64,000 bases of DNA from Pseudohalioglobus sediminis (GCF_008370495.1 NZ_VTUX01000006.1:124001-188000); one strand, 5' to 3'. Counted from the stretch's first letter, positions 23,233 to 33,396 are shown. The notes: generated by a model not told the origin, from the letters alone. Numbers and translations are program-made.

Positions 23233-24395
23233 TTCGCTTCTCCATAGGCGTCGCGATAAATGCCCAGCGCATCCTCATAAGTGACATCACGCGGGTTGTT
23301 CACCAGCAGGCGCTGTTGCAGCATGGCGTCTTCCGCCAGCATCTCCAGGTCGCCTGCGGGAACGCCGGCGTCTGCAAGCGTTGCCGGCAGGCCGACGTCT
23401 GCTATCAGGCCTACCAGGGCCGAGATCAGTGCTGCGGTGGCGGCTTCCTCATCGCCTGGCACCGGCTGACCCACCACCAGTTCAGCCAGCTCGGCATATA
23501 GCCCGGTGGCTGCCGGGGCATTGAACCTGAGCACCGCTGGCAGCACCAGTGAATTACTCAGGCCATGGGGTATGTGGTAGTGCCCGCCAAGCGGATAGGC
23601 TAGCGCGTGTACCGCCGCCACCGGGGCATTGGCGAAAGCCTGCCCTGCCAGGCAGGCACCGAGCAACATCGCCTCGCGCGCCTCGCGGTTGCCGCCATCA
23701 CCCACCGCGGTGCGGATATTACCCGCCAGCAGTCGCAATGCCTGTCGCGCCAGGTGATCGGAGATGGGGTTTTTCTGGTGCCGTGACGTGTACGCCTCAA
23801 TGGCATGGACCATTGCATCCACGCCGGTCATCGCCGTGATGGCCGGCGGTAAACCCATGGTAAGGGCGGCATCGAGCACGGCCACATCTGGCAGCAGCAC
23901 AGGCGAGGAGACGCCGGCCTTGGTGGTCTCCCCGGTGGTGACCACCGCCACCGGAGTGACCTCGGAGCCGGTGCCCGCAGTGGTTGGCACCAGTATCAGC
24001 GGCAGCCTGGAGCCCTGCACCTGGCCGACACCGTACAGCCCTGACAACGGCTGCTCGCCAGCGAGCAATACGCTGGCCACCTTGGCGACGTCCATGGAAC
24101 TGCCACCGCCCACAGCGATAACCCCATCGACCTGCCGCAGACGGCCCAGTTCAGCAGCAGAGAGCACTGTCGCCTCGGGTGGGTCCTCGCGCACCGCGTC
24201 AAACAGCACTACAGTGACACCGGCTGCCGCCAGTGCGTCGATCACGGGTTGAACGAGGCCGATACTGACCAGGCCGGGGTCGGTGACCAGCAATGGCTGC
24301 CTGACGCCCAGGTGCCGGCACTCTTCCGCCAGCTCCAGCGCGCTGCCAGACCCGCTGACAATACGTCCGACCGTGTTGAATTCAAATCCCTGCAT
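23229..24395 (-). CDS. Iron-containing alcohol dehydrogenase
   Basis: A 388-residue group III (Fe-ADH) enzyme. Visible: GGGSSMDVAK in the NAD-binding domain, TTAGTGSEVTP, the metal-binding stretch around DAMVHAIEAYTSRHQ, and the second metal histidines in HIPHGLSNSLVLP. The frame runs 38 codons further upstream, but ATG 24395 (MQGFEFNTVGRIVSG) aligns with the family and has AGAGGA just before it. Co-transcribed with the thioesterase, divergent from the Rieske oxygenase. Substrate not determinable. Confidence 0.9.
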   Translation of the reverse strand: MQGFEFNTVGRIVSGSGSALELAEECRHLGVRQPLLVTDPGLVSIGLVQPVIDALAAAGVTVVLFDAVREDPPEATVLSAAELGRLRQVDGVIAVGGGSSMDVAKVASVLLAGEQPLSGLYGVGQVQGSRLPLILVPTTAGTGSEVTPVAVVTTGETTKAGVSSPVLLPDVAVLDAALTMGLPPAITAMTGVDAMVHAIEAYTSRHQKNPISDHLARQALRLLAGNIRTAVGDGGNREAREAMLLGACLAGQAFANAPVAAVHALAYPLGGHYHIPHGLSNSLVLPAVLRFNAPAATGLYAELAELVVGQPVPGDEEAATAALISALVGLIADVGLPATLADAGVPAGDLEMLAEDAMLQQRLLVNNPRDVTYEDALGIYRDAYGEAK

Positions 24396-24486
24396 GACAT
24401 CCTCTGGTCGCATCGGTACAAGCAGCGACGCTAATGCAAGAATGCCGGACCTGCAACTGTTTTGCCTGCGCTGACGCGCTGCTGGT

Positions 24487-25671
24487 ATGCTCGACCCACG
24501 CGCCAACACTTCGAAAAATCGTATGACGGCACCACATCCAAGGGAAATGGTTCACCAGCTCGCCGAACGCTTCGCCGGGCGCAGCCCCGGCCCCGAGCCG
24601 CTGACCGAACGCGTACCGGTTCGCCACTACACTGACCAGGCCCACTTCCAGCTTGAGCGCGAGAAACTGTTCCTGCAGCGCCCGGTCATTCTTTGCCACG
24701 AGACACAGTTACCGGCGCCCGGCGATGTACTGGCCCAGGACTGGCTGGGCATACCCCTGGTCACCGTGCGCGACAAAGACGGCTCCATCCACAGCTATCT
24801 AAACGTTTGCCGGCATCGCGGCATGCGCCTCGTACCCCCAGGCGCCAGCCGATTACGCGCCTTTATCTGCCCTTACCACCAATGGACCTATGGCCTTGAT
24901 GGCAACTTGCGGAATGTCCCCCGGGCAGAGTGTTTCCAGGCGCCGGAACAGGAGCGCCTCGGTCTGGTGGCGGTGCCAACGGCAATACGCAACGGACTGG
25001 TCTGGATACAGGCAACGCCCGACAGCGACATGGACATTGACGGCCACCTCGCCGGGCTGGGCGCGGACTTCGACTATTTCCGCCTGGGCGACTTCAACTA
25101 CTGCCAACAAAGTGTGCGCACCGTTGCTGCCAACTGGAAACTGATCCAGGACGCCTTCCTGGACGGCTACCACGTGACCCGCCTGCACAAGGGCACGGTG
25201 GGCCCGTTTTTTCCAGATGCGCTGGCGGGATCAGAGTTCATCGGTGACCACCTGCGCAATGGCGTCGCGCGCAACGAGATCGAGGAAGCTGTGGATGTGG
25301 CCCCCGACCAACTGGGTGACCTGCGTCGCTACGTGACGTTCTCCTACACCACCTTTCCCAATGCGGTGCTGGTATTCCAGCCGGACTACACAAGCATTAT
25401 CGCCCTGTTCCCGCAGGCCCCGGACAGCACGGTGTTTGTCCATACCATGCTCACGCCGGAGGTGCCGTCCACCCCGGAGCAGCGCGACCATTTCCAGCGC
25501 TCTTTCCAGCTGATTGACGAGGGGGTATTTGCCGCCGAGGACCTGTTTGTCGCCGAGGGCTCCCAGCAGGGACTGCTTGCAGGCGCGAACGCAGACCTGA
25601 CTTTTGGTGCCCTGGAAGAGGCGGCGGTGCACTTCCACCGCCGCCTGGCGCAGGTACTGAAGACCGCCTGA
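24487..25671 (+). CDS. Rieske non-heme iron oxygenase, alpha subunit
   Basis: A 394-residue ring-hydroxylating-type oxygenase large subunit. The Rieske 2Fe-2S site is CRH at residues 108-110, then 17 residues, then CPYH. The mononuclear iron site is in AFLDGYHVTRLHKG, where D-G-Y-H and L-H fit the two-His motif. No beta subunit, ferredoxin or reductase is nearby, so electrons must come from elsewhere. A later ATG at 24523 is an equally plausible start; neither has a strong ribosome-binding site. Similar single-component sets act on aromatic acids, choline-like amines or sterols, so the substrate is open. Confidence 0.87.
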   Translation: MLDPRANTSKNRMTAPHPREMVHQLAERFAGRSPGPEPLTERVPVRHYTDQAHFQLEREKLFLQRPVILCHETQLPAPGDVLAQDWLGIPLVTVRDKDGSIHSYLNVCRHRGMRLVPPGASRLRAFICPYHQWTYGLDGNLRNVPRAECFQAPEQERLGLVAVPTAIRNGLVWIQATPDSDMDIDGHLAGLGADFDYFRLGDFNYCQQSVRTVAANWKLIQDAFLDGYHVTRLHKGTVGPFFPDALAGSEFIGDHLRNGVARNEIEEAVDVAPDQLGDLRRYVTFSYTTFPNAVLVFQPDYTSIIALFPQAPDSTVFVHTMLTPEVPSTPEQRDHFQRSFQLIDEGVFAAEDLFVAEGSQQGLLAGANADLTFGALEEAAVHFHRRLAQVLKTA

Positions 25672-25696
25672 GGCGGGCTCCACCCGAGGCCGGGTC

Positions 25697-26953
25697 TTAC
25701 CCGTCGCGGAAAGTGGCGTTTACCGATTCCATGGCGCTTGTCATATAAGGCCTGAACTCGTTGCGACCCACTACCATGCGGTGCACCTCATCGGGCCCAT
25801 CTGCCAGGCGCAGGGTCCGCTGCGCCATGTACATGTGCGCCAGCGGGGTGTCCTGGGAGACGCCCAGCGCACCGAACATCTGGATGGCCTGGTCGACGAT
25901 GCGAATCGACACGTTGGGTACGGCGGTCTTGATCATGGATATCCAAACCCTTGCTTCCTTGGGGTCCACGTTATCCATCATCCACGCGGTTTTCAGGGTC
26001 AGCAGCCTGGCCTGCTCAATATCCATGCGCGCATTGGCCACGATATCCACATTGCCGCCGAGGCGGGCCAGCTGCTTGCCGAATGCGGTGCGGGAGACCG
26101 CGCGCTCGCACATCAGCTGCAACGCCTTCTCGGCAGCGCCAATGGCGCGCATGCAGTGATGGATACGGCCCGGGCCCAGGCGCCCCTGCGAAATCTCGAA
26201 ACCGCGGCCCGGGCCCAGGATGATATTGTCTTTTGGCACCCGCACGTTGTCGAACTTCTGGTGCATATGCCCGTGGGGTGCATCATCCATGGAGAACACG
26301 TTCATGGCCCGCAGGTTGCTGAACCCAGGCGCATCCGTGGGCACCAGGATCTGCGATTGCTGCAGGTGCTTGGGCGCATCCGGGTCGGTCTTGACCATCA
26401 CAATCATGATCTTGCAGCGTGGGTCACCGGCGCCTGAAACATAGTGCTTCTCGCCGTTGATCACCCACTCATCGCCATCGAGTACAGCCGACGTACAGAT
26501 ATTGGTTGCATCCGAGGAGGCCACACCCGGTTCGGTCATGGCGTAAGCGGAGCGGATCTCGCCGCGCAGCAGTGGCTCAAGCCACTGCCGCTTCTGCGCT
26601 TCGCTGCCGTACTTGTGCAGTACTTCCATATTGCCGGTATCCGGCGCAGAGCAATTGAAGGCCTCGGCGGCGATATGCGACTTGCCCATTTCCTCCGCCA
26701 GGTAGGCGTATTCAACGGTGGTCAACCCGGAACCGGATTCACCGTCGGTCAGGAAGAAGTTCCACAGACCCCGCGAGCGGGCCTTTTCCTTCAGACCCTC
26801 CATAATCTCCACCTGCCGCTCTGTAAACTGCCAGCGATCGCCGACACCGACCTCGCTGAGATACTCTTCCTCCAGCGGCAGCACCTCTTCGGCTACAAAC
26901 GCTTTCACTTCCGCCAACAGCGGCGCTACTCGTTCACTTACTCCCAGATCCAT
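25697..26953 (-). CDS. Acyl-CoA dehydrogenase
   Basis: A 418-residue flavoprotein of the ACAD family, which oxidises acyl-CoA to enoyl-CoA and passes electrons to ETF. The central AMTEPGVASSDATNI, NGEKHYVSGAGDPRCK and C-terminal DQAIQMFGALGVSQDTPLA are typical. The latter resembles the long-chain ACAD10/11-like and FadE-like group. Convergent with the Rieske gene (25 bases apart). It stands alone on its strand, with the TonB receptor terminator upstream. Confidence 0.92.
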   Translation of the reverse strand: MDLGVSERVAPLLAEVKAFVAEEVLPLEEEYLSEVGVGDRWQFTERQVEIMEGLKEKARSRGLWNFFLTDGESGSGLTTVEYAYLAEEMGKSHIAAEAFNCSAPDTGNMEVLHKYGSEAQKRQWLEPLLRGEIRSAYAMTEPGVASSDATNICTSAVLDGDEWVINGEKHYVSGAGDPRCKIMIVMVKTDPDAPKHLQQSQILVPTDAPGFSNLRAMNVFSMDDAPHGHMHQKFDNVRVPKDNIILGPGRGFEISQGRLGPGRIHHCMRAIGAAEKALQLMCERAVSRTAFGKQLARLGGNVDIVANARMDIEQARLLTLKTAWMMDNVDPKEARVWISMIKTAVPNVSIRIVDQAIQMFGALGVSQDTPLAHMYMAQRTLRLADGPDEVHRMVVGRNEFRPYMTSAMESVNATFRDG

Positions 26954-27125
26954 ATTCGTTACCTTGCTTGACCAACGTGAAGCAGGGATTCTAGCAGTTG
27001 CGTCAGCGCAGGTGTGTCGCGCTGGCGACAGCAGGCGACCTGCGGGCTAGCGCAAGAGCGGGCACTGCAAGCTCCGGCGGGGCCGGAAACAGCGATGATT
27101 TGCGCCCGCACAGCGATTGGAAAGC

Positions 27126-27153
27126 AAAAAAAGCCCCGCTTATGCGGGGCTTT
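27126..27153 (-). terminator. Intrinsic terminator of the first TonB-dependent receptor
   Basis: On the minus strand AAAGCCCCGC/GCGGGGCTTT with an ATAA loop runs into seven T, about 25 bases past the receptor stop. The opposite strand has only three T, so the terminator acts mainly on the minus strand. Confidence 0.85.
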
Positions 27154-27178
27154 GCACCTTGCGAGCGCGGTAAGTGTG

Positions 27179-29425
27179 CTAGAAATTCAGGCGCACATCG
27201 AAACCATAGGTTGCCGGGTTGCCAAAGTAGGAGGCGGTCCAGAAGCCGAAGGGGATCGTGTGCTGACGGTACTCTTCGTCGGTAATGTTCTTGCCCCAGA
27301 GTCCAAACTGCATATCCATGTCGCTGCCGACCTGCACCTGGCTCAGGATCAGGCTGGCATTGACGATCTCGTAGCTATCGATCTGGCTGGTGGCGTTCTG
27401 TGATGGCTCGATGTAGGGCACATAGTCGTCATTGAAGTTGTAGTCCACATGAAAATCGAGGCTACCGAAATCACAGTTGCAGATTGTCCAGTCCAGTGCC
27501 AGGCTCGCCGTGTTTTCCGGGGCGAAGGGCAGGTCTTTCTGGTTTTTCACGTCCTCGCCCAGTTCAATGAATTCATCGTACTCGGCATCGAGATAGCCGT
27601 AATTCGCAGACAGGCGCAAGGCATCCAGCACCTGCCACATGAATTCCACCTCGAAGCCCTGGTAGGTGGCTTCACCGGCGTTCTGCACGTTGGAAGCCGC
27701 ACCGCCGGAACCCTCCAGGAACACGGAAACCTGCATATCGTCGATATTGTTCTGGAATGCCGCGATATTCAGCTGCACGCGATCATCGGCAAAACGCGAC
27801 TTCATGCCAATCTCGTAGGACAGCACCGTTTCTTCATCATAGCCCTCACGGAAGGCCGTCTCCGTAGGCGCCTCGCCGTTGAAACCACCCGACTTCCAAC
27901 CCTGGGCCACACGGCCGTAAAGGTTGATGTCATCAGTGAGATCCCAGGCCGCGACGAACGTACCGGAGGTATTATCCCAGGTGTCGCTGTCAGTGCCGGC
28001 AAAGGCGCCGACGCCGCCGGTCGAGGTGCTGGGACGCTCGATATACTGCTCGCGATCTTCCTCGGTGTAGCGCAGGCCTACCGAAAGGGTCAGTTTCTCC
28101 AGTGACGCCGGCGTCCAGTCAGCCTGGCCGTAAAACGCGATGGAATCGTTATCCAGCCCGTATCGGTTGTTGTCTGTCGGCGAACCGAACAGGCCGAAGA
28201 AGGTGATGGGGTTGATCACGTCGGCTTCTTCATCGAAATAGTAGGCGCCGAGTACATAGTTGAGGGTATCTGTCGTACCCAGCAGCTGCAGTTCCTGACT
28301 GGTCTGCTCGTACTCGATGTCGCGCGCCGAATGGAACAGGTCCATGTTGGTGCCATCGATGTCGATGTAGTCATCCCAGTCCAGTTCGCGGTAGGAGGTG
28401 ATGGACTTCAAGCGCACATCACCCATGAAGCCCCAGGTTCCGGCGTCCAGGTCCAGGGTCAGTGCATGGCCCTCGGTCTCGGATACCTCGTACAACGAAG
28501 AGTCATTGCTGATTTTGCTGGCGTTCTTGTCCTCCGACACCACGTAGGGGGCCATCAGGAAGCCAAGAAACTCTGCACCCGGCAGGGTATTGAAGGCATC
28601 CTGGTTTACATCGGTGAGCTGCGCTTTGGAAGGCTGCTGATCACGTTCGCTGGAGTCATAGGCGTAACGGGCGCTGAAGTTGTCCGTCACATCCCAGATC
28701 GCATCCACGCGCCAGACCTCGCTGTCCAGGTTGGTGAACTCGTCGCTGGAACGCGGCATGACGAAAGGGTTCATGCCGCCACTGGGGTCTGCGTCCACGT
28801 TGTCGTAGAAGCCATCGCGTTCGGCCTTGGCATAGGCCAGGGAGGCCCGGAAATCGCCGAGCGCGCCGGTATCAATGCGCAGGCGCCCGCGCTGGTAGCC
28901 CTCGTTGCCAACGGACAGGTCGACCTTGCCGCCGAACTCTTCACCCGGCATGCGGGTAATCAGGTTGATCGCGCCACCCACAGTATTCTTCCCGTACAGC
29001 GTACCCTGGGGACCACGCAGCACCTCCACTCGCTCCAGTTCGGCAATATCGAAAATGCCGCCCAGGTTCTTGCCGAGGAATACCCCGTCGAGGTACATAC
29101 CCACGGTGGGCTCCCAGGTGATCGCCGGGTTGATGGTTACCGCACCCCGGATTGCTACCGTGGCGCCGGTCGTGCCGCCGGGTGATTCCACGATCATGGT
29201 ATTGGGCACAAACTGCGCCAGGTCTTTCACGTTGAAAATTCCCCGGCTGTCGATGGCCGTCTCGTCGAATGCGGTGACGGCTATTGGCGTATCCTGGAGT
29301 GACTGTTCGCGCTTTTGCGCGGTGACGACGACTTCCTCCAACTGGGCCAGGGCGTTACCGGCAGAGAGCGCGGTGGCGAGGGTTACGGCAACGGGCAAGA
29401 GCTTGCGAGAGCGGTTAACAGGCAT
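27179..29425 (-). CDS. TonB-dependent outer-membrane receptor
   Basis: A 748-residue TonB-dependent receptor. Signal peptide of about 27 residues ends at ALA, followed by a TonB box-like LEEVVVTAQKREQS. The plug domain is at about residues 45-160 (PNTMIVESPGGTTGATVAIRG, RVEVLRGPQGTLYGKNTVGG), then a 22-strand-type barrel ending in Phe (FDVRLNF). These receptors import siderophores, vitamins, glycans or lipophilic compounds; this subtype is abundant in marine gammaproteobacteria and the ligand is unknown. GGAGA precedes the ATG. Its neighbours suggest a lipid or aromatic substrate, but that is only context. Confidence 0.93.
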   Translation of the reverse strand: MPVNRSRKLLPVAVTLATALSAGNALAQLEEVVVTAQKREQSLQDTPIAVTAFDETAIDSRGIFNVKDLAQFVPNTMIVESPGGTTGATVAIRGAVTINPAITWEPTVGMYLDGVFLGKNLGGIFDIAELERVEVLRGPQGTLYGKNTVGGAINLITRMPGEEFGGKVDLSVGNEGYQRGRLRIDTGALGDFRASLAYAKAERDGFYDNVDADPSGGMNPFVMPRSSDEFTNLDSEVWRVDAIWDVTDNFSARYAYDSSERDQQPSKAQLTDVNQDAFNTLPGAEFLGFLMAPYVVSEDKNASKISNDSSLYEVSETEGHALTLDLDAGTWGFMGDVRLKSITSYRELDWDDYIDIDGTNMDLFHSARDIEYEQTSQELQLLGTTDTLNYVLGAYYFDEEADVINPITFFGLFGSPTDNNRYGLDNDSIAFYGQADWTPASLEKLTLSVGLRYTEEDREQYIERPSTSTGGVGAFAGTDSDTWDNTSGTFVAAWDLTDDINLYGRVAQGWKSGGFNGEAPTETAFREGYDEETVLSYEIGMKSRFADDRVQLNIAAFQNNIDDMQVSVFLEGSGGAASNVQNAGEATYQGFEVEFMWQVLDALRLSANYGYLDAEYDEFIELGEDVKNQKDLPFAPENTASLALDWTICNCDFGSLDFHVDYNFNDDYVPYIEPSQNATSQIDSYEIVNASLILSQVQVGSDMDMQFGLWGKNITDEEYRQHTIPFGFWTASYFGNPATYGFDVRLNF

Positions 29426-29721
29426 GATGTTTCTCCATCATTGTAAGAATAGTTTTTTGCGGTGTAGAGCTTATTTCACTATACGAAATCCCTGTTGCGA
29501 AGGCTTGTGAACTATTAACACGATACGCAGGGGCAGCCTTATTTTCCCCTTTATAAACAGTTAGTTACAAAATCAAACCTGACATCGACCACGGTCATCC
29601 CGGGTTAGTAAACCTATTTGAACCGAATGCTCGCCAGGGGGTGCGACATCATGTCTCAGGCGGCTTCTGGCCATGCTCTATATACTGCGCCCGCCTTACT
29701 GCCAAGCCACCGGGAGACACC
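29426..29721. other. Divergent intergenic region between two TonB receptors
   Basis: About 296 bases, AT-richer than the flanks. It must hold promoters for both receptors. Apart from TATAGT on the minus strand upstream of the first receptor, without a matching -35, I see no consensus promoter, Fur box or clear palindrome. Confidence 0.4.
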
Positions 29722-31797
29722 ATGAAACGTTGCAGATTGTACCTGGGCCTCGTCGCCGCACTGCTTCCTCACTATGCAAGCGCTGACCACATGGAAGAGT
29801 TGGTCATCACGGCCAGCCACGACACGCGCACTATCGATATCACCGACGAAGTAGTGGTCGCTGCAGATGTCGCGCAGTTGCTCAGGAAAGCGCCCGGAGC
29901 CAACGTCAACAGCAATGGGCCCATCACCGGCATCCCGCAGTACCGCGGCATGTACGGGCAGCGCATTGCCGTGTCCCTGGACGGCACCCAGCTCGCGCCA
30001 TCGGGCCCGAACTGGATGGATCCGCCCTTGTCCTACGCCCGCAACGGGCAACTGGAGTCGCTGGAAATCTACCGGGGCATCGTCCCGGTCAGTGTGGCCC
30101 AGGAGTCCATCGGAGGCGCCATTGATGCCCGCAGCAACCAGGGCGAATTCAGCCCCGGCAAGGACTTCCAGATCAGCGGCCGAGTGATCGGCAGTGCCCA
30201 GTCGACCAATAACGGGCAGCAACTCAGTGGCGCAGTCTATGCCACCAACAACACGCATCGACTCAAGCTCGCCGGCGTAACCGAACAGGGCGATGATGCA
30301 GAGTTCCCCGGCGGTGAGCTGTTACCCACCGAATACCAGCGCCAGCGCTACGACATCGGTTACGGTTTCAGAAGCGGCAACCACAGCCTGCAATTCGACT
30401 ATGGCTACAATGACACAGGGGAATCCGGCACCCCGGCGCTGCCAATGGACATCGACTACTTCGATGGCGATATCTACGACCTGACCTATCGCTTCGAACT
30501 CAGCGGCGAGCTGGAGATAACGGCGGCACTGTTCGGCAGCGCGTTGGACCACGGCATGACCAATTACCACCTGCGCCAGCCCCCCGGTGAGAAGGCGCGC
30601 TGGCGCCGCAACATCGCCGACAGTGACAACCTGGGTTTCCGCGTGCACAGCGAAATGTTCGACGACGCGGGCAGCTGGGTGTTCGGCTTCGACGGCTTCG
30701 ATTCGGTGCATAACTCCAACATCGACAACCCCAACAACGACATGTTTTTCGTGGTCAACTTCAATGACGCCGAACGCCAGGTGCTGGGCGCGTTCCTGGA
30801 GCGCAACCACGACTTCAGCGACAGCTGGCGTGCTGAATTCGGCATGCGCTACAACCAGGTAAAAATGGATGCAGATGAGGTCGATGGCACACCGGCGAAT
30901 ATGATGCCACCAGCGCAAATGCTCAGGGATGCTTTCAACAATGCCCGGCGCGGACAAACCGATCACAACGTCGACCTGGTAGCAAAGGCCTGGTACAGCG
31001 CGTCGGACACGACCAGTTGGTACGCGGGATTTGCCCAGAAACACCGTTCTGCAAGTTACCAGGAGCGTTACCTCTGGCTACCTCTCGAGGCCACGGCGGG
31101 CCTGGCGGACGGCAACCTGTACACCGGCAACATTGAACTGGACCCCGAAGTCGCGCGCAAATTCGAGTTCGGCCTGGACTTCAGCAACGATCGGCTGACC
31201 CTGGCGCCCCGGTTTTTCTACAACACCATCCAGGACTACATACAGGGCACACCGAGTGAGCTCACGCCGGCAGTGATGATGGTACGGATGATGAACCAGA
31301 TGAATGGCACCAGTAATCCAGACCCACTGCAGTTCAATAACGTCGACGCCAAGCTCTACGGCTTTGATATGGACTGGGCTTACCGCTTGAACGAGCACTG
31401 GGCACTGTCGGGGCTGGTCAACTACGTACGCGGCAAACGCCGGGATATCGAAGACGAGCTGTACCGTATCGCCCCGCTGAACGCGACGCTGCGCCTGGAG
31501 TACAGCGCTGCCACCTGGTCGCTGGGGCTCGAGAATGTGCTGTACAGCGCGCAAAACCAGGTGTCAGAGACCAACCGGGAACAGGAAACGGCCGGTTATG
31601 GCCTCCTCAACCTCACTGCCACCTGGCAGGCGACACCCAGCCTGCAACTGGCGGCCGGTGTCGATAATGCCCTGGACAAGGAGTACCAGGATCACCTGGC
31701 TGGCTACAACCGGGCGCAGAATCCCGATATCGCCATCCGCGACCGGCTCTACGGCACCGGGCGCAATGTCTTCGCCCGGGTCAGCTATACCTTCTGA
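29722..31797 (+). CDS. TonB-dependent outer-membrane receptor (second)
   Basis: A 691-residue receptor from ATG 29722, chosen because GGGAGA lies just upstream and a signal peptide (MKRCRLYLGLVAALLPHYAS, cut near ASA) follows directly. TonB-box-like MEELVITAS, a plug domain with RKAPGANVNSNGPITGIPQ and SLEIYRGIVPVSVAQESIGG, and a barrel ending in Phe (RVSYTF). It differs in sequence from the divergent receptor, so it is not a recent duplicate. The plug resembles the group annotated for metals or small ligands. A CDF metal exporter follows convergently. Confidence 0.92.
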   Translation: MKRCRLYLGLVAALLPHYASADHMEELVITASHDTRTIDITDEVVVAADVAQLLRKAPGANVNSNGPITGIPQYRGMYGQRIAVSLDGTQLAPSGPNWMDPPLSYARNGQLESLEIYRGIVPVSVAQESIGGAIDARSNQGEFSPGKDFQISGRVIGSAQSTNNGQQLSGAVYATNNTHRLKLAGVTEQGDDAEFPGGELLPTEYQRQRYDIGYGFRSGNHSLQFDYGYNDTGESGTPALPMDIDYFDGDIYDLTYRFELSGELEITAALFGSALDHGMTNYHLRQPPGEKARWRRNIADSDNLGFRVHSEMFDDAGSWVFGFDGFDSVHNSNIDNPNNDMFFVVNFNDAERQVLGAFLERNHDFSDSWRAEFGMRYNQVKMDADEVDGTPANMMPPAQMLRDAFNNARRGQTDHNVDLVAKAWYSASDTTSWYAGFAQKHRSASYQERYLWLPLEATAGLADGNLYTGNIELDPEVARKFEFGLDFSNDRLTLAPRFFYNTIQDYIQGTPSELTPAVMMVRMMNQMNGTSNPDPLQFNNVDAKLYGFDMDWAYRLNEHWALSGLVNYVRGKRRDIEDELYRIAPLNATLRLEYSAATWSLGLENVLYSAQNQVSETNREQETAGYGLLNLTATWQATPSLQLAAGVDNALDKEYQDHLAGYNRAQNPDIAIRDRLYGTGRNVFARVSYTF

Positions 31798-31815
31798 ACA
31801 ACAGCGCTGCGCCGG

Positions 31816-32739
31816 TCAATGCCGGCGCACATCGTCTCCCACCACCGACAGCGGGTCGAGATGGATGATGACCTCGGCCCCGGGAAACGCTGCCAACACC
31901 GCCGCCTCGACCTGCTCGGCGATGGTATGGGCCTGCAGCAGCTGCAGGTCGTCATCCAGCTCAATGTGCATCTGCATGAATGTGTCTGTTCCCGAGCGCC
32001 GCGTACGCAGGTCGTGCACTCCACGGACACCGGACTGGGACGTGGCAATCAACAGGATATCCTGGCGCTCCGAATCCGGTAACTCGCGATCCATCAGGTG
32101 ATCGAAAGCGCCGCGAACGATCTCCCAGGCGCTGTAAAGGATATACAGTGCGATAAGCAGGGCAAACAGCGCGTCAAAGCCCGGCCAGCCCCAATAAGAT
32201 AACGCCAGGGCCAGCAGCACGCTGGTGTTGACCAGTAGGTCGGAGCGATAGTGCAAGGCATCGGCTTTGATGGCAGTGGAGTCGGTGCGTTGAATCACGT
32301 AGCGCTGGAAGCCGAGTAGCCCCAGGGTCATGGCGATCGCCAATACAATCACCCACACCGCCGACTGGTAGGACTGGATCTCTACCGGAGAGAGCAAGCG
32401 GCCCACTGATTCGTACAACAGGAAAACCGCCGAAGCGCTGATCAGCGCGGCCTGGCCGAGCGCTGCCAGTGCCTCGGCCTTGCCATGGCCGAAGCGGTGC
32501 TCTCGATCAGCCGGGGACAGCGAATGACGCACGGCGAACAGGTTGACCAGCGACGCCAGCGCATCCAGCGTCGAGTCCACCAGCGATGCCAGCAGGCTGA
32601 CTGAACCGGACTGGGTCCAGGCGGCGAATTTGGCCAGTATCAGCACCGCGGCAACCGACACCGAGGCATAAGTGGCCAGGCGCATCAGCCGGCCAGCCTC
32701 TTCAGGGGGCAGTCGCAGCGGCGAGGTCTTGTCATTCAT
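31816..32739 (-). CDS. Cation diffusion facilitator (FieF-like) metal exporter
   Basis: A 307-residue CDF protein that exchanges divalent metal ions for protons across the inner membrane. Six helices are expected. The metal site has D-x3-D in SLVDSTLDALASL and H-x3-D in DALHYRSDLLVN, the D-D-H-D set of the FieF/YiiP zinc/iron group. The C-terminal cytoplasmic domain (about residues 215-300) includes HDLRTRRSGTDTFMQMHIELD. It ends 18 bases from the second receptor (convergent) and follows the thioesterase by nine bases. Confidence 0.92.
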   Translation of the reverse strand: MNDKTSPLRLPPEEAGRLMRLATYASVSVAAVLILAKFAAWTQSGSVSLLASLVDSTLDALASLVNLFAVRHSLSPADREHRFGHGKAEALAALGQAALISASAVFLLYESVGRLLSPVEIQSYQSAVWVIVLAIAMTLGLLGFQRYVIQRTDSTAIKADALHYRSDLLVNTSVLLALALSYWGWPGFDALFALLIALYILYSAWEIVRGAFDHLMDRELPDSERQDILLIATSQSGVRGVHDLRTRRSGTDTFMQMHIELDDDLQLLQAHTIAEQVEAAVLAAFPGAEVIIHLDPLSVVGDDVRRH

Positions 32740-32748
32740 AAAGGGGCC

Positions 32749-33396
32749 TCAGGGCTCATCTGACGCAGACGCAGGCAGGATGAACAGGCCTTCGGCGGAA
32801 GCGGTCACCTCGCCATCAACGCGCATCTCAGCGCGGCTGAACTGTTTCCTGCCGGTGTTTCTGTCGTTGACCGCCCACAATTCTATCGGTTGTTGCAGCG
32901 GCGTATGGCGGTGGTATTTGACGGTCAGGGTACCGGTAAATCCGGCAGCGCCGGAAATCACGTTGGCCATGGACAACAATTCGTCGAACACGGCAGCAAT
33001 AACACCACCGTGCACGCTGTTGGGCGGCCCGGCATAGGTCGCAGAAAACAGTGCCTCGCCGCGCACTTCACCACCATCACGCCACATGCGTATGCTGGGC
33101 GCAACCGGGTTGCGACGTCCGCTCACCGGACTGTAGGGCATGCAGTGCGTGAGATCGTTCTCCAACCAACCCAGGCCAGGGGTATCACTGGCGATAGAGG
33201 CGACAGACCAGCCCTCGCCCTGCTCCAGATAGGGTGCCAGTGAACTCATCGCGGCCTGCAGGTGCGCGGTTGCCTCGGCCAGTACCGAATCGGGCGCGCG
33301 ACTGCAGCGCAGCAGGTGAATCAACTCTCCCGCCTGTTCATTGACCGCTTCGATCAGGCCCTTTTCCGACTCGCCGCCCTGTTCCTTGAATCCCAT
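32749..33396 (-). CDS. PaaI-type hotdog thioesterase
   Basis: A 215-residue protein whose C-terminal part is a hotdog thioesterase domain: PNSVHGGVIAAVFDELLSMA is the HGG-containing active-site helix and is followed by LTVKYHRHTPLQQPI. The N-terminal 80 residues are helical and Glu/Leu-rich, longer than in single-domain family members. ATG 33396 is preferred over an upstream frame because GGAG stands six bases before it. It is upstream of, and probably co-transcribed with, the CDF gene. Acyl-CoA substrate unknown. Confidence 0.82.
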   Translation of the reverse strand: MGFKEQGGESEKGLIEAVNEQAGELIHLLRCSRAPDSVLAEATAHLQAAMSSLAPYLEQGEGWSVASIASDTPGLGWLENDLTHCMPYSPVSGRRNPVAPSIRMWRDGGEVRGEALFSATYAGPPNSVHGGVIAAVFDELLSMANVISGAAGFTGTLTVKYHRHTPLQQPIELWAVNDRNTGRKQFSRAEMRVDGEVTASAEGLFILPASASDEP

